Assembly (NCBI RefSeq): GCF_026153455.1
Contig: NZ_CP110629.1
Location: 4,030,001 to 4,094,000, forward strand
From: Marinimicrobium sp. C6131
GTDB lineage: Bacteria; Pseudomonadota; Gammaproteobacteria; Pseudomonadales; Cellvibrionaceae
Reading direction: 5' to 3'
Length of the DNA: 64,000 nucleotides
The notes under the pieces: model-generated
Seen by the model: only the letters and a program-made list of their open reading frames with translations
Told to the model about the DNA's origin: nothing
The model's database searches: none
Part shown: positions 18,053-27,819 of the stretch, piece by piece
Position numbering within the stretch: position 1 is the stretch's first letter
Layout: every line of letters starts with the position of its first letter
Program-made: the position numbers and the translations under genes

Positions 18053-18907
18053 TCATGCGTGAGAGGCTGCATTGTTGGAGGTACGATCAAATTCCTCTCT
18101 GATTAGCTCATCAAGTAGCTGATTTACCGATTTGCCACGTAAGGTAGCTAAATTGTTTAGCTTATCTTTTGTGGCAATTGGCAGGCGAAAGTTGCATTGC
18201 TTGGTATTTGTATTTTTGTCCCGAAACTTTTTTTGGCTCCAAGACTTCCTCATGTTGCTGACTAGCAGTTTCCTGCTGTCTGAATGGCATCGCCAGGTAT
18301 CGAACCTGGTTAGAACTTGAGCGTAAAGATCTTTCCTTGGGTCACGCTTCAATCCAAACCACCCTATCCTCTTTTCAGCAAGGTAATCCCAGGCCCATTG
18401 GCATTGTGTTTGGTTGGTTTTGCTTAACCATTTTAACTGGTGATCATAGGCTTTTATGTTTTGCCACGTTTCGGACAACCCTTTGATGGTTTGCTTCTTC
18501 ACGGATAAATCTTCATCCATCAAGTCAATTTTGCAAACAAAAGCAGCATTTGGACTTAAGGCTTCTGGAATTAGAGGGTTGTATAAATCATCCACGTTAC
18601 TGCTGAACATTGAAATCGATAGCCAATCAATAAGCCGCTGGTCTGCTTTTTCAATCCACCGAATGTCCGTTTCGGGTAGCAACATCTCAGCGTGACAGCG
18701 TCGCGCGATCTGGGAAGTTAGTAAGGGGTTGTCAGCCCTATTTAGGGCACCGTGAATCTCTTCGCGCTTCCCTTGGGTGCTCCCGAACTTGCTTGGATCA
18801 AGGCCTCCAATATTGTGTTGGAGCCAACCCCATAACCAATTAATGTCCCGCAGGCTTTTGATGTGCCGAATCTCTTCAGGGAGATTTAAATTAATGTTAA
18901 CCGACAT
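18053..18907 (-). CDS. uncharacterised protein with a ribbon-helix-helix-like C-terminus
   Basis: A 284-residue soluble protein, not recognised as a family. The N-terminal two thirds are Trp-rich and helical (INWLWGWLQHNIGGLDPSKF). The last 60 residues (QCNFRLPIATKDKLNNLA, then GKSVNQLLDELIREEFD) look like an Arc/MetJ-type ribbon-helix-helix DNA-binding segment. It is AT-richer than its surroundings and lies inside the decayed integrative element. The 270 bases upstream (18908-19181) are very AT-rich and presumably hold divergent promoters. Confidence 0.7.
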   Translation of the reverse strand: MSVNINLNLPEEIRHIKSLRDINWLWGWLQHNIGGLDPSKFGSTQGKREEIHGALNRADNPLLTSQIARRCHAEMLLPETDIRWIEKADQRLIDWLSISMFSSNVDDLYNPLIPEALSPNAAFVCKIDLMDEDLSVKKQTIKGLSETWQNIKAYDHQLKWLSKTNQTQCQWAWDYLAEKRIGWFGLKRDPRKDLYAQVLTRFDTWRCHSDSRKLLVSNMRKSWSQKKFRDKNTNTKQCNFRLPIATKDKLNNLATLRGKSVNQLLDELIREEFDRTSNNAASHA

Positions 18908-19181
18908 AAGTGAATTAAAACCATAATTTATATTCTAAAAATGAATATATTACTAGTAGTGTATTAAGTGGTAATTTAAGCAGTATTAAAGAAGGTTATC
19001 AAGTAGTTTTAAAGCACAATTTGAAGTTAATAAATTTATCTGAGAGGCCTATTAATACTGGCCTATAGAGAAAAGGTTCTTAGTGCTCAAGGAGTTTATA
19101 AATTTTTCCGCCGAAGAATATGCTTGTTGTTATTCCTTACTCACTCGGCACATCTCATGAACGGATCTATAGGAGTCCACC

Positions 19182-19397
19182 ATGAGATTTTTACGCCTCA
19201 AAGAAGTCATAGAGCTGACCGGCCTGAGCCGGTCCACCATCTACAAATACATCGAAGACGGGCTATTTCCCCGCTCCGTCTCCCTCGGCGGGCGGGCTGT
19301 TGCCTGGGTTGAGCAAGAAGTTCACGATTGGATACTGGCTCGGATTGAGGAGCGGGACCAAGAGAAGCCGGCGTTCTCCGACCGCGCCGTCGCCTGA
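19182..19397 (+). CDS. AlpA-family regulator
   Basis: A 71-residue DNA-binding protein of the AlpA type found in P4/CP4-57-like islands: FLRLKEVIELTGLSRSTIYK is the winged-helix recognition region, then YIEDGLFPRSVSLGGRAVAW and EVHDWI. Members control excision (integrase) genes of such islands. GGAG at 19171-19174 precedes the ATG. Its integrase partner here is only a remnant. Confidence 0.92.
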   Translation: MRFLRLKEVIELTGLSRSTIYKYIEDGLFPRSVSLGGRAVAWVEQEVHDWILARIEERDQEKPAFSDRAVA

Positions 19398-19616
19398 TAA
19401 GGCGTGGTTTTCCTTCCGTATGCGAAACGGTAAGCGAGCGTCTGGCCAGGCGTCAGGGGGTGGGGCGCAGCCTCACCCTCTGGCACGGGCTGTGTTGCTC
19501 AAAAGCGCAGTGTGACGGCAGTCACATTCCTGGATTTAGCGGATTATGGCCCGTTGCGTCTATGGCACGGTTCCGACACACTTCGGATCTCTGGAGATCA
19601 CAAAAGGGACCTGCGT

Positions 19617-20195
19617 ATGTCATTACCTCACGAGCATGTCGTCAATCACGCCATCAGCCAGTTTGCCCGTCTGGAGCAGCCCAGCCTGCTGGACTGGAAC
19701 CACCTGAAAACCCTTTCCCAGATACAGCGAGGATTGGCGGAATATGAGGCCAAGGGCCGGGGTATGACCTTCGAGCAGCTCATGAATGAGAGTCACGACT
19801 GTAAGCGCCTGGCTCGCCATATGACGGCGAGTGGGGACCCGAGGCCCAGCCAGAAGTGTGACTGCCATGCCATTATCGCTGGTAAGGACCCCAGATCGGT
19901 GCCTTTACGGGCGGTTATGGCTTGGGTGAAGATGAGGATTGATTTCCCGTTGAACGGGGCTTGGCTTCCTCACAACACCGCTGCAAAGCCCCATATGCCC
20001 AAACACTTGAGTCAGGCGGTCCCCCATAGCAGAATTCACCGGAATGGCTATTACCGCTGGTTGGGCACCCTCATTGATCACGTCCGTATCAAGGACGACC
20101 GTTCATTGGCGGACGCGCTCCGAATGGTTCGCTTTAAGCTCCAGACCTCCAGCTTCCCGCCATACGTCATGCTGCCAGCGAGCCGGCTCAAATGA
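19617..20195 (+). CDS. island protein of unknown function
   Basis: A 192-residue protein, no family recognised. It has a Cys/His cluster (SQKCDCHAII) and a C-terminal region GYYRWLGTLIDHVRIKDD. The start at 19617 follows AAAAGGGA; the frame is open upstream to 19512. Its stop overlaps the start of the next gene by four bases (ATGA at 20192), so the two form a coupled pair. Confidence 0.68.
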   Translation: MSLPHEHVVNHAISQFARLEQPSLLDWNHLKTLSQIQRGLAEYEAKGRGMTFEQLMNESHDCKRLARHMTASGDPRPSQKCDCHAIIAGKDPRSVPLRAVMAWVKMRIDFPLNGAWLPHNTAAKPHMPKHLSQAVPHSRIHRNGYYRWLGTLIDHVRIKDDRSLADALRMVRFKLQTSSFPPYVMLPASRLK

Positions 20196-20773
20196 TCTAT
20201 CGAATTCTGCACGATGAGTCGTACCTAATGCATGTCATTCCGCCGGTGGAGTCTATGACCAAGCTGGGGGAGGAACACGGAACCTTTGCCTTTAACGCTG
20301 AACCCAAGGCGTATCAAGGCGTCTGGAAGCCGCTAGAGATTGAGTTCCGCCCCTGCGAGGGTTCGAGAGCGACCGAAGTGCCGGACGTATCGGAAAACTT
20401 CGGGCGGCTATTCCTGTCCGAGAGAGCATTCTTGGTCCTGGGCGATCTGTTGGAGCAGAGCGGGGAGTGCCTGCCAGTGACCTTCGGCGGGCGCAAAGGA
20501 TATATTTTCAACCCCACCTCCACGGCAGAGCAGTATGATGCGATTATTCAATCTGCGACTGCTTACGACGAGCACGGAAACTTGGTGCACTTTGGGTTTG
20601 TTGAGGCAAGGCTTGCCGGCGTCCCAATGTTTAAAACTGAGCTGGATCTCTACAAGGGGGTTTTTTGCGGTGAGCCGGTAAGGGATCTCTGCGTCAGCGA
20701 GGGGCTGACGGGAATAACTTTCAGCCCGGACGCCTCTAATCCCCTGGGCAGGTCTTACGGCCAAATTCAGTAG
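20192..20773 (+). CDS. Imm11-like (DUF1629) protein
   Basis: A 193-residue protein with the layout of the Imm11/DUF1629 family: an N-terminal strand, LFLSERAFLVLGDLLEQSGE, LPVTFGGRKGYIFNPTS, the late MFKTELDLYKGVFCGEPV and a closing GLTGITFSP. Imm11 proteins are proposed immunity proteins of polymorphic toxin systems. No toxin gene adjoins; the coupled upstream gene is not recognisable as one. The family call rests on pattern recognition only. Confidence 0.6.
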   Translation: MIYRILHDESYLMHVIPPVESMTKLGEEHGTFAFNAEPKAYQGVWKPLEIEFRPCEGSRATEVPDVSENFGRLFLSERAFLVLGDLLEQSGECLPVTFGGRKGYIFNPTSTAEQYDAIIQSATAYDEHGNLVHFGFVEARLAGVPMFKTELDLYKGVFCGEPVRDLCVSEGLTGITFSPDASNPLGRSYGQIQ

Positions 20774-21117
20774 GGCGGTCCCGTCCAAGAGGAGGCCGGG
20801 TTTGATAGGCTTCTTCAAAACTCTTCGAAATAATCGACAGCGTAAAAACGCCGTGACTTGCCGAGCGCCCGTTCCTTAGGCTCTGTCTACGTCGGGACTT
20901 CATGGGTTCAATCATGTAGGGAATAGTAATATATACCCACGCCAGTGTGGATGAACCCATGCACGATAGTAAGCATGGGAAGCGGTAGCAGCGGAGTAAT
21001 GGGCTGCCTCAAAGCAGCCCCCATATAACGTCGATAGCGAGCGAGAGCCTGACGTGGTGTAAAAGTTGATAGAGCCTCCTGACGGTATGTACATGAACCA
21101 TACCTATTGGAGTAACC
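20774..21117. other. 344-base non-coding region with two hairpins
   Basis: No gene is supported. Two clean inverted repeats occur: CCCATGC-N10-GCATGGG (20956-20979) and GGGCTGC-N6-GCAGCCC (21001-21020). Neither has a T-run, so they are not ordinary terminators. They lie 100-160 bases before the Gp2-like gene and could be regulatory RNA structure or part of a replication or mobilisation origin. Confidence 0.5.
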
Positions 21118-21816
21118 ATGAAACCAACTACATTTGAACACCACGACCAACCTAAAGCCAAGCTGGGCCACTTAACGCTCCACGAAGATCATCACTACCG
21201 AAACCTCCCGGTTCAAGTAACCAGAGGACCGCTTATTGAGGAGTATCTGGAGCGACTGTACGAGGTGGTGCAGGAATCCCTGATGGACAACAGCCGTGTA
21301 TTTGCAGTCCGGGTAGATCTTAGGTTCCCGGTGAGCTACTGGCCTCTCGAAGGAGAAGCGCTTGGCAATGAATACATCAGGCGGTTTTGGGAGGTGTTGA
21401 AGTACAGGCTGTCTCGGTATCAACTCAGAGAGGGCCGTATTCACCCAGCGAAGCTCCACTATGCTTGGGCACGTGAATACAAGGCAGGTGAGACGAAACC
21501 ACATTTCCATCTGCTGATTCTGTTGAACGGCCATGCCTTCAACACGCTGGGTAATTTCAATTACTCTGGAGAGAATCTGCACAACGTGATAGCTGAGTCC
21601 TGGGCGAATGTGTTGATGTTGCCGGAATTCGAGGGGAAGGGGCTGGCGAACTTTCCCGTAGATGGGCAGTACCTTGTTCGGCGGGGCGTTGAGTGGGAGC
21701 TTCAGAAGCTCTTCTTGCGGGGCAGCTATCTCACGAAAGCCGCCACCAAGTCCTTTGACGATGGCTGCCACTCATTTCGGACAAGTCAGACTTCAGTCGG
21801 CGGATGGATGTGGTGA
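21118..21816 (+). CDS. inovirus Gp2-family (YagK/YfjJ-like) protein
   Basis: A 232-residue protein of the family annotated as inovirus Gp2 or YagK/YfjJ C-terminal, common in P4-like islands. Diagnostic stretches are SRVFAVRVDLRFP, an ARE-Y segment, the HFHLLILLNGHAFN motif and a late LFLRGSYLTKAATK. The HFH motif resembles HUH endonucleases, so a replication-initiation role is possible but unproven. TATTGGAG precedes the ATG. Confidence 0.85.
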   Translation: MKPTTFEHHDQPKAKLGHLTLHEDHHYRNLPVQVTRGPLIEEYLERLYEVVQESLMDNSRVFAVRVDLRFPVSYWPLEGEALGNEYIRRFWEVLKYRLSRYQLREGRIHPAKLHYAWAREYKAGETKPHFHLLILLNGHAFNTLGNFNYSGENLHNVIAESWANVLMLPEFEGKGLANFPVDGQYLVRRGVEWELQKLFLRGSYLTKAATKSFDDGCHSFRTSQTSVGGWMW

Positions 21817-21917
21817 TTGAGTTATGGGCGCCGACAAGGCGCCCATATGCCGGGATAGGTAGTAATTCTTGATGGGCTCGCCTGTTGATATGTAGCCATA
21901 TTCACAGGAGCCCAATC

Positions 21918-22439
21918 ATGAACACTGATTATCAACTGGTTGCCACCGGAACACTTACTCCACTTAGTCGCGATGTTCTGGATGGCGCGAGCCAAAGCGA
22001 ACTGTCTTCCAGCCAGTCAAAGCGTGCGGACTGGGTCAAGAGGATTCAGTCATCAATGGTGGAGGTGGCGGTCACCACTGCGTTTCCAAGTTACCAAAGC
22101 CTGGGGGAAGGAGCCTGGCAACATCAAGTGGTCGAGCGCATCTATCAGGCCGCTATCGCACGAACCAATAGCCGGTTAAAGCACGTAGCCCCCAGGCAGT
22201 ACCTGCACCCTGACAAATCAGTGCGGGTCTGTCTTGTGTGGGATCGGCTACACGATAACGAGTATGGAAGGCCGGTTTATCGTCAACGTTGGTACATATC
22301 CAAGCGTGATGTTGCCCTGCTGGGTTATCCCGGCCGCCTGGGAGAGGAGTGCTTTTCGGATATCGTTCTGGCGACGTGGCACGCGGGAACGGATGATGCG
22401 GAAGCATGGCGCACCCATGAAGTGGCGTGCGCCTGCTAG
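21918..22439 (+). CDS. uncharacterised island protein with a degraded second copy at 29.6 kb
   Basis: A 173-residue soluble protein. Conserved parts, by comparison with the broken copy at 29558-29950, are FPSYQSLGEGAW, VVERIYQAAIARTNSRL, PVYRQRWY, LLGYPGRLGEECFSDIV and ATWHAGTDDAEAW. No function is known to me. ACAGGAG precedes ATG 21918. It closes the island-like block. Confidence 0.72.
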   Translation: MNTDYQLVATGTLTPLSRDVLDGASQSELSSSQSKRADWVKRIQSSMVEVAVTTAFPSYQSLGEGAWQHQVVERIYQAAIARTNSRLKHVAPRQYLHPDKSVRVCLVWDRLHDNEYGRPVYRQRWYISKRDVALLGYPGRLGEECFSDIVLATWHAGTDDAEAWRTHEVACAC

Positions 22440-22548
22440 ATACAGTTCTGTTCCCGGTCAAAAGGGGGGCGTAGCACGGACGCATTGGTCAGCATTTAGT
22501 AGCCGTGCGACATACCGAAATCCTCAAACAATCTTGGTACTAGACGTC

Positions 22549-23388
22549 TCAGCGAACTAGCGCAATACCGACTCTTACTACAAAGTCCGTCTTTTGGCTG
22601 TAGTCGACCAGGGTGTTACCGTAACCGTGAAAAGCTTGCACGTAAAAAAAGCCGCCCGCCCGATTGAAAATCCTGGCACTCATGGGGAAAGAAACCCCAA
22701 GCTCAACGCTACCATAACCCTCTGTGCCCATTCTAAGCGTCGAGTCCACTAGCCAACTTTCCTCCCGGCCCAGACGGATGATGAGGTCACCGTAACCACG
22801 GTAGTCTCTTATATCCGGGTTTTCATCCTTGTCCAGGTAATAGCGGAGTCGCGGGATAATGGTGAGGTTGCGATCACCGATTGGTTTCTGCCAGATTGGC
22901 TGGATGAATAGCGTGTCGATACTGCGGGAGTCCAAGCCATCTTGCCCATTCGATTCGTGCTCATAGCCAATGCGCATGACATCGGGCGAAAAAAGCCCTC
23001 CTGGGCCGTCAACCTGCCAGAAAAAGCTTGGCCTGTAGCTCGTATCGTCAAAGGGGGCAGACTCCTCACTCAGGTTCCAAACCGAGGTTTGGGTGTAGGC
23101 AAAGTGCATGTTTCGAAGCACTGGCGCGGCCTCTACCAACGAACCCTCCGAATCAAAGATACGGTACATAAAGCTGAATTGAAAGCGCGCGGTATCCTGC
23201 TCGTCGTCGCTCCCCACAACAAAGTACATCGGCTCGTTGGGCGCAAACACATCCTGAATTTCCATGGCCTCTTCTTCTGCTTCTTGGGGCGTATCTGCGC
23301 TAACCATTGGGGCGAAGCCTGCTGTCGCTAGGGCAGCGTACGACAGCCAACCGCGGATCTGCCGTGTAATGGCCTGATAGTCTGGCAT
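22549..23388 (-). CDS. pldA: outer-membrane phospholipase A (OMPLA/PldA-like)
   Basis: A 279-residue exported beta-barrel. A signal peptide ends near PMVSAD. An acidic linker is followed by the OMPLA domain: YRPSFFWQVDGPG, then GYEHESNGQDGLDSRS with the catalytic His144 and Ser146 (HES, as H142/S144 in E. coli), and later DYRGYGDLIIRLG. It hydrolyses phospholipids in the outer membrane when dimerised with calcium. The C-terminus ends in a strand. It stands alone, convergent with the island gene. Confidence 0.88.
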   Translation of the reverse strand: MPDYQAITRQIRGWLSYAALATAGFAPMVSADTPQEAEEEAMEIQDVFAPNEPMYFVVGSDDEQDTARFQFSFMYRIFDSEGSLVEAAPVLRNMHFAYTQTSVWNLSEESAPFDDTSYRPSFFWQVDGPGGLFSPDVMRIGYEHESNGQDGLDSRSIDTLFIQPIWQKPIGDRNLTIIPRLRYYLDKDENPDIRDYRGYGDLIIRLGREESWLVDSTLRMGTEGYGSVELGVSFPMSARIFNRAGGFFYVQAFHGYGNTLVDYSQKTDFVVRVGIALVR

Positions 23389-23542
23389 CTCAAATAACCT
23401 CTTTTTGCTTCGGTAAGTTCATTATCTTGAACGAAGTCGCGTCGCTTCGGTTTCAGCCTGTGCCCATTTACCCAACGCAGCTTCAATGGAGGAGAAAATG
23501 GTCGCTCTCTTAGTTTGAATATTTCAACAATACCAACCACCT

Positions 23543-26263
23543 CTATTCCTTTTTCGGTCCGCCATGGGGCATAGGAGCGGTACGGATGTGAATATCTCGC
23601 TGAGGAAAAGGGATTTCAACACCGGCTTCGCTGAGGGCGCGGGTGATGGCGGAGTGCAGCTCATGAGACAGAGGCATGAAGTCCAGAAGACTCCTCACGA
23701 ATACCCGCACCTCGAAGTTGACGCCACTGTCTCCCAGACCCACGCAGAAGACCGCCGGGGCCGGGTTGCCCAACACCCGCTCGTTGTTTTCCGCCACTTT
23801 GTGCAGCAGGTCACGAACCTTGTCCACATCGGAGCCGTAGGCGACATCCACCCGAATAATCACCCGGGTGATGGGGTCGGAAAGGGTCCAGTTGGTGAGA
23901 TCCTGCGTCACAAAGGTCTTATTAGGAATAATCTGCTCTTTGCGGTCCCAGTCCACCAAGGTGGTCGCTCGGATGCGGATGCGAGACACGGTGCCCGTGG
24001 TCCCACCGATGGTCACCGTATCGCCGACGCGGATCGGGCGTTCAAACAGCAGGATGAGACCGGAGACAAAGTTGGCGACGATTTCCTGCAACCCGAAACC
24101 CAGACCTACACTCAGGGCAGCTACCAACCACTGCAATTTGGACCATTGCACGCCGATTGCCACCAACGCCACTACCACGCCGATGAACACAATGATGTAG
24201 GTGGTCAGGGTGGTAATGGCGTACCCGGCCCCGGGCTCCAAATTGATGCGGCTCAATACCATCACCTCCAGCGTCCCCGGCAGGTTGCGGGCGGCCAGGA
24301 CGGTGCCGACCCCAGCCAGCAGCGCCAGCATCAGGTCACCCAGAGTAATGGGCACTAAGGCCTCAGCTTCAGCCCCCGTGCTGATAGTCCACAGGGTAAT
24401 GTCATCAAAAATCTGCAGCGCGGGTATCACGTCGGCCCAGAAACCCCAGAGTACGTAAGCCGCGAGGGTAATGGCCAATATGCGCACCAGCGCCTTGCTT
24501 TGCTGGCTGATGTCTTCCAGATCCATTTCGGGCATGTCGAGGGCAACGGGTACGCCCTCTCCGGAATTTTCTGCAGCCTCGCGGGCTTCGGCCAGTTTAC
24601 ACTCGGCGACGCGCTGTTCCCGCAGCCGCTTGAGGGTCATGCGTCGCTCCCGTACCGACAGACCACGCAGAGCCAAGTAATACAGCAGCGTCGCGAAGGC
24701 CAGCCAGCAGATGCTGATGAACATCAACCCTTCCAATTGAACCGCCGTATAGTGGTAGCCCCAGAGGGATGCGAGGGCGAGCAGCAGGGGCGTGGCGATC
24801 GCCAGCACCTGTTGGCCTTTCAGGAAGTTGCGCTCGGGCGCAACCTGCCGCGCGGCGGTCGTCACGCGCCAGCCAAACCAGGCCAGTGCCACTGAGGCTG
24901 CGGTAAACAGCAACCGACCGAGGCTGTCACTGAAGGCGTCGCCCTCCGGCGTGTCCATGGTCGACAGGACAATCACGACCGGAATCATTACCACCAGCAG
25001 TACTGGGACCTGCCCTCGGATGGCCGACAGCGTTGGGCCATTCCAGTTGAAATGCCGCTCACCGAGCCCGCCTGGACGGGCCACCGAATGTAGGGCCCCC
25101 AGGAGCAGGGTAACGAAGGCGGCCGTGGTAAAGCCGGATGATAATGCGGAGAAGAAACTGTTGCCCTCCTTGAGCATCAGTGCACCGACGGAGAGTACCA
25201 GGACACCGGGCAATGCCAGCAGCAGACTCAGGGCCCCTGCGGTGAGGGTGACGGTGAAGCGATCACGGCCCACGTTGCCGACATCTTCTCCAGAATCCAC
25301 CAGCACCTTTCGCAGAATGCGACGCCGGCGTACCAAGAACGCCAGAGCAGCTAGTATTACCAGTACACGACCGCCCCTTTCGGCGAAAGAGCTGCGCAGG
25401 GCATCAGTGAGGTCGCTCAAATGAAAGCCCGACAGAAACCAACTGATCCCTTGGTACGAGTCTTTGACGGTGTTCAGGCTCACACGCTCGGTGCTGGGAA
25501 GCCAGAACAGCCGTTGCTGCAGTAGTTGCTGGTAGGCGTCAAGACGCTCCTGCAGCTCGGCCACAGTGTTGTAGTATTCATTGAGGACGTCGATATGTTT
25601 AGTTACGGCACCGTGGAGCTGGGTGATCAGCTCCTGGCGTACCTCTCGGGTGCGCTCGAGAGCAGGGACGTCGGGTTCGCTGATAGCTTCGTACTCTTCT
25701 AAGCGAAGCTGTTCTTCACGGGCGGTCGATAACTGGGCGCTGATACCATCGGTCAGCACACTGGCGATGGTATGGCTTTTGAGCCGGTCCAAGCGTTGGC
25801 GCAGCAGACGGGCATAGTCAACGGTGAGGTTCAGCCCGGCCGTCTCAAGTCGCAACTCAAAACTGCGGTACTCATTCTCCAGTCGTTCCAGCAGAGTCTG
25901 GGCCTGATCGAGCCGACGATGGCTGCCTTCCAATGCAGACTGCCGGTTATCCAGCGAGTTGCGCAGAATCTGAATCTGCTGGTGGATATCTGCGGACTGT
26001 GGTGCCGACAGTTCGCTCTCCAACAGCTGCTCAGACTCATCCTCCAATATTGGCTGGAACGGATTGGCAGACGGCCCAGGCAACGGTTCCCCGGCTTCCT
26101 GTTGATCGCCGGACTCCTCGCCGGCATCTTCCTCCGCCTGTTCGTTGCTGGAGCCAGGCAACAGATCGGTCACCGTAGCCACGGCGGGCGCCACCAGCAG
26201 GCAGTACAGGATCAGCCCTGCGAAAAGTGACCAGTAAGTGGAGGGTGACGTTCGTGCAGTCAT
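23543..26263 (-). CDS. large MscS-type mechanosensitive channel (MscK/MscM-like)
   Basis: A 906-residue inner-membrane channel. The signal peptide and acidic linker are followed by a periplasmic coiled-coil region (about residues 90-260), then roughly ten membrane helices. The C-terminal MscS core includes VGLGFGLQEIVANFVSGLIL (pore helix) and RPIRVGDTVTIGGTTGTV (beta domain). It releases solutes on hypo-osmotic shock. It is shorter than E. coli MscK (about 1120) but complete in its core. The membrane protein gene just upstream (26330-26983) may be co-transcribed. Confidence 0.92.
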   Translation of the reverse strand: MTARTSPSTYWSLFAGLILYCLLVAPAVATVTDLLPGSSNEQAEEDAGEESGDQQEAGEPLPGPSANPFQPILEDESEQLLESELSAPQSADIHQQIQILRNSLDNRQSALEGSHRRLDQAQTLLERLENEYRSFELRLETAGLNLTVDYARLLRQRLDRLKSHTIASVLTDGISAQLSTAREEQLRLEEYEAISEPDVPALERTREVRQELITQLHGAVTKHIDVLNEYYNTVAELQERLDAYQQLLQQRLFWLPSTERVSLNTVKDSYQGISWFLSGFHLSDLTDALRSSFAERGGRVLVILAALAFLVRRRRILRKVLVDSGEDVGNVGRDRFTVTLTAGALSLLLALPGVLVLSVGALMLKEGNSFFSALSSGFTTAAFVTLLLGALHSVARPGGLGERHFNWNGPTLSAIRGQVPVLLVVMIPVVIVLSTMDTPEGDAFSDSLGRLLFTAASVALAWFGWRVTTAARQVAPERNFLKGQQVLAIATPLLLALASLWGYHYTAVQLEGLMFISICWLAFATLLYYLALRGLSVRERRMTLKRLREQRVAECKLAEAREAAENSGEGVPVALDMPEMDLEDISQQSKALVRILAITLAAYVLWGFWADVIPALQIFDDITLWTISTGAEAEALVPITLGDLMLALLAGVGTVLAARNLPGTLEVMVLSRINLEPGAGYAITTLTTYIIVFIGVVVALVAIGVQWSKLQWLVAALSVGLGFGLQEIVANFVSGLILLFERPIRVGDTVTIGGTTGTVSRIRIRATTLVDWDRKEQIIPNKTFVTQDLTNWTLSDPITRVIIRVDVAYGSDVDKVRDLLHKVAENNERVLGNPAPAVFCVGLGDSGVNFEVRVFVRSLLDFMPLSHELHSAITRALSEAGVEIPFPQRDIHIRTAPMPHGGPKKE

Positions 26264-26329
26264 AAATCGCGATACATGTTTAACCGCAAATTGCGGTAAG
26301 GTAGCGAAAAAGGGGCAGGCAAGGACGAC

Positions 26330-26983
26330 TTAAGAATCCTCAACGCCGCCCCAGGTTGAATTCGTCATGGCATCCTGCCAGTCGGTGCGGCAGAAGATGA
26401 TCGCCCCTTGAGTAATAAGCCCGTAGGCGAACAGTTCCAGGCCCTCCTGCAATCCCGACTTGAAGGCGTGGTTATAGCTGTCTCCCAGTGCACTTTTCCA
26501 CAACAGGTTGCCACTTCCAAACAGGCGGCTGAAGATGAACAGGGTGACAAAGCCAATCAAGACAAAGACATAGGATCGGGTGCCGAGAAATCGAGCAGCT
26601 GGCCCGAATACCGAATTCCGATTGAGCAATGCGAGCACGACGGAAATCAGTACCACGGCAGAGACAGGCCATACCCAGGTCCCATGCCCAAAAACTGCAT
26701 CGAACAGAAAATCCATTTCCCGCAATAACAGGCACAGGAAAAATCCGGTTATCAAAATCAGTGCCCCCCGTGCATATGGCACGCTCACAGCTCTATAGCC
26801 AAAGAGCAGTACACAGAGTAATAGCAAAGCTTCTTGCACTGTCTCGGTCAACGATGCTTCGCCCACGCCGTTGTCCAACACTACGAGATCGATAGAAACT
26901 ACTACGGGAGCCAGAATGGCGATTGCAACCAGCAGCATGATTTCTTTCCAGGTGTGACGTAATTGTCCGATAAATTCCTGCAT
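26330..26983 (-). CDS. integral membrane protein, unknown function
   Basis: A 217-residue protein with about six hydrophobic helices. Two charged positions sit inside the membrane part (LLLREMDFLFDAV and LQEGLELFAYGLI). No family is recognised. A GAGAGG ribosome site precedes the start at 26983. Same strand as, and 66 bases before, the MscS-type channel. Confidence 0.75.
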   Translation of the reverse strand: MQEFIGQLRHTWKEIMLLVAIAILAPVVVSIDLVVLDNGVGEASLTETVQEALLLLCVLLFGYRAVSVPYARGALILITGFFLCLLLREMDFLFDAVFGHGTWVWPVSAVVLISVVLALLNRNSVFGPAARFLGTRSYVFVLIGFVTLFIFSRLFGSGNLLWKSALGDSYNHAFKSGLQEGLELFAYGLITQGAIIFCRTDWQDAMTNSTWGGVEDS

Positions 26984-27178
26984 GACTACCTCTCCTAATT
27001 TACTGAAAATGTAACGTAATATCAGAATGGTAACGCATGCGGTGAATAATCTCGGTAAAGAAATGTAGTAAGTAATAGGGGGTGTTCTTCAAGTTATTTG
27101 GCTGGACCTGTATCGTTAGAGTGTCGGTGGTGTCGTTTCTTTAAAGTTGGCTAGGGTCGGGTAAGGTTGACTAATAAA

Positions 27179-27733
27179 TCAGCATCTTTTGTGCGTTACG
27201 TCGAGTAAAATTTCCCGGGTTTCACCTATATCAGGAGGGTTCACCCTGGATAGGGCAGATAGACAGAATTGCTCCGCAGCGAATCTTGCTACGGACAAAT
27301 GATCATCCCCATCGGTATGAAAGTGCTTTCGTAGAATGTTGTCAAACCAGTTTGCCCACATCGGTTGAAGCTCCGGATCGTTGAAGCAAAGAGCGACTAA
27401 AGCCGATCTCTTGTCGAGTTTTCCTCTCCATGCCGATTCTATTAGAAATTCGGTATAGGCGCGTGTAAATGATCCATATTCCTCTGGATCTTCGATCATG
27501 TATCTGTCAAGGTCGCGTTCGGCTGAGGAAATAAAATCATCAAAAATTGCCAGCGGGAGTGCTCGTTCATCGGAGAAATGGTGTAGAAATTCTCTCTCTG
27601 TGACTCCTGCTTCGAAGCACACATCCTGGACGGTTAACGATGCATTTGTAGGATTAGTCAATACTAAAGTTCCTGCGGTAATAATTTTCCTTCTGATAAG
27701 TTCTTTGTGGTCGTTTTGATGATATAGAATCAC
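27179..27733 (-). CDS. TetR/AcrR-family regulator
   Basis: A 184-residue regulator. The N-terminal helix-turn-helix region reads KIITAGTLVL, SLTVQDVCFEAGVTEREFLHH and FSDERALPLAIFD; the remainder is the helical ligand domain. GAGG-like sequence precedes the start. Its target is unclear; the neighbouring minus-strand GyrI-like gene or the MscS pair are candidates. Confidence 0.82.
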   Translation of the reverse strand: MILYHQNDHKELIRRKIITAGTLVLTNPTNASLTVQDVCFEAGVTEREFLHHFSDERALPLAIFDDFISSAERDLDRYMIEDPEEYGSFTRAYTEFLIESAWRGKLDKRSALVALCFNDPELQPMWANWFDNILRKHFHTDGDDHLSVARFAAEQFCLSALSRVNPPDIGETREILLDVTHKRC

Positions 27734-27819
27734 CTATGTTTTCCTCCAATGCTCAATTGATCCGATATATTAATTTTCATGGATAATCTCCGGGCTTTCG
27801 TCATTGCTCTGGGGCTTAT

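Noticed and set aside
18285..18310. tRNA-like T-arm (CCAGG-TTCGATA-CCTGG on the minus strand)
   Set aside because: No matching acceptor arm or anticodon region upstream; it lies inside the 284-residue coding frame, so coincidence is likelier.
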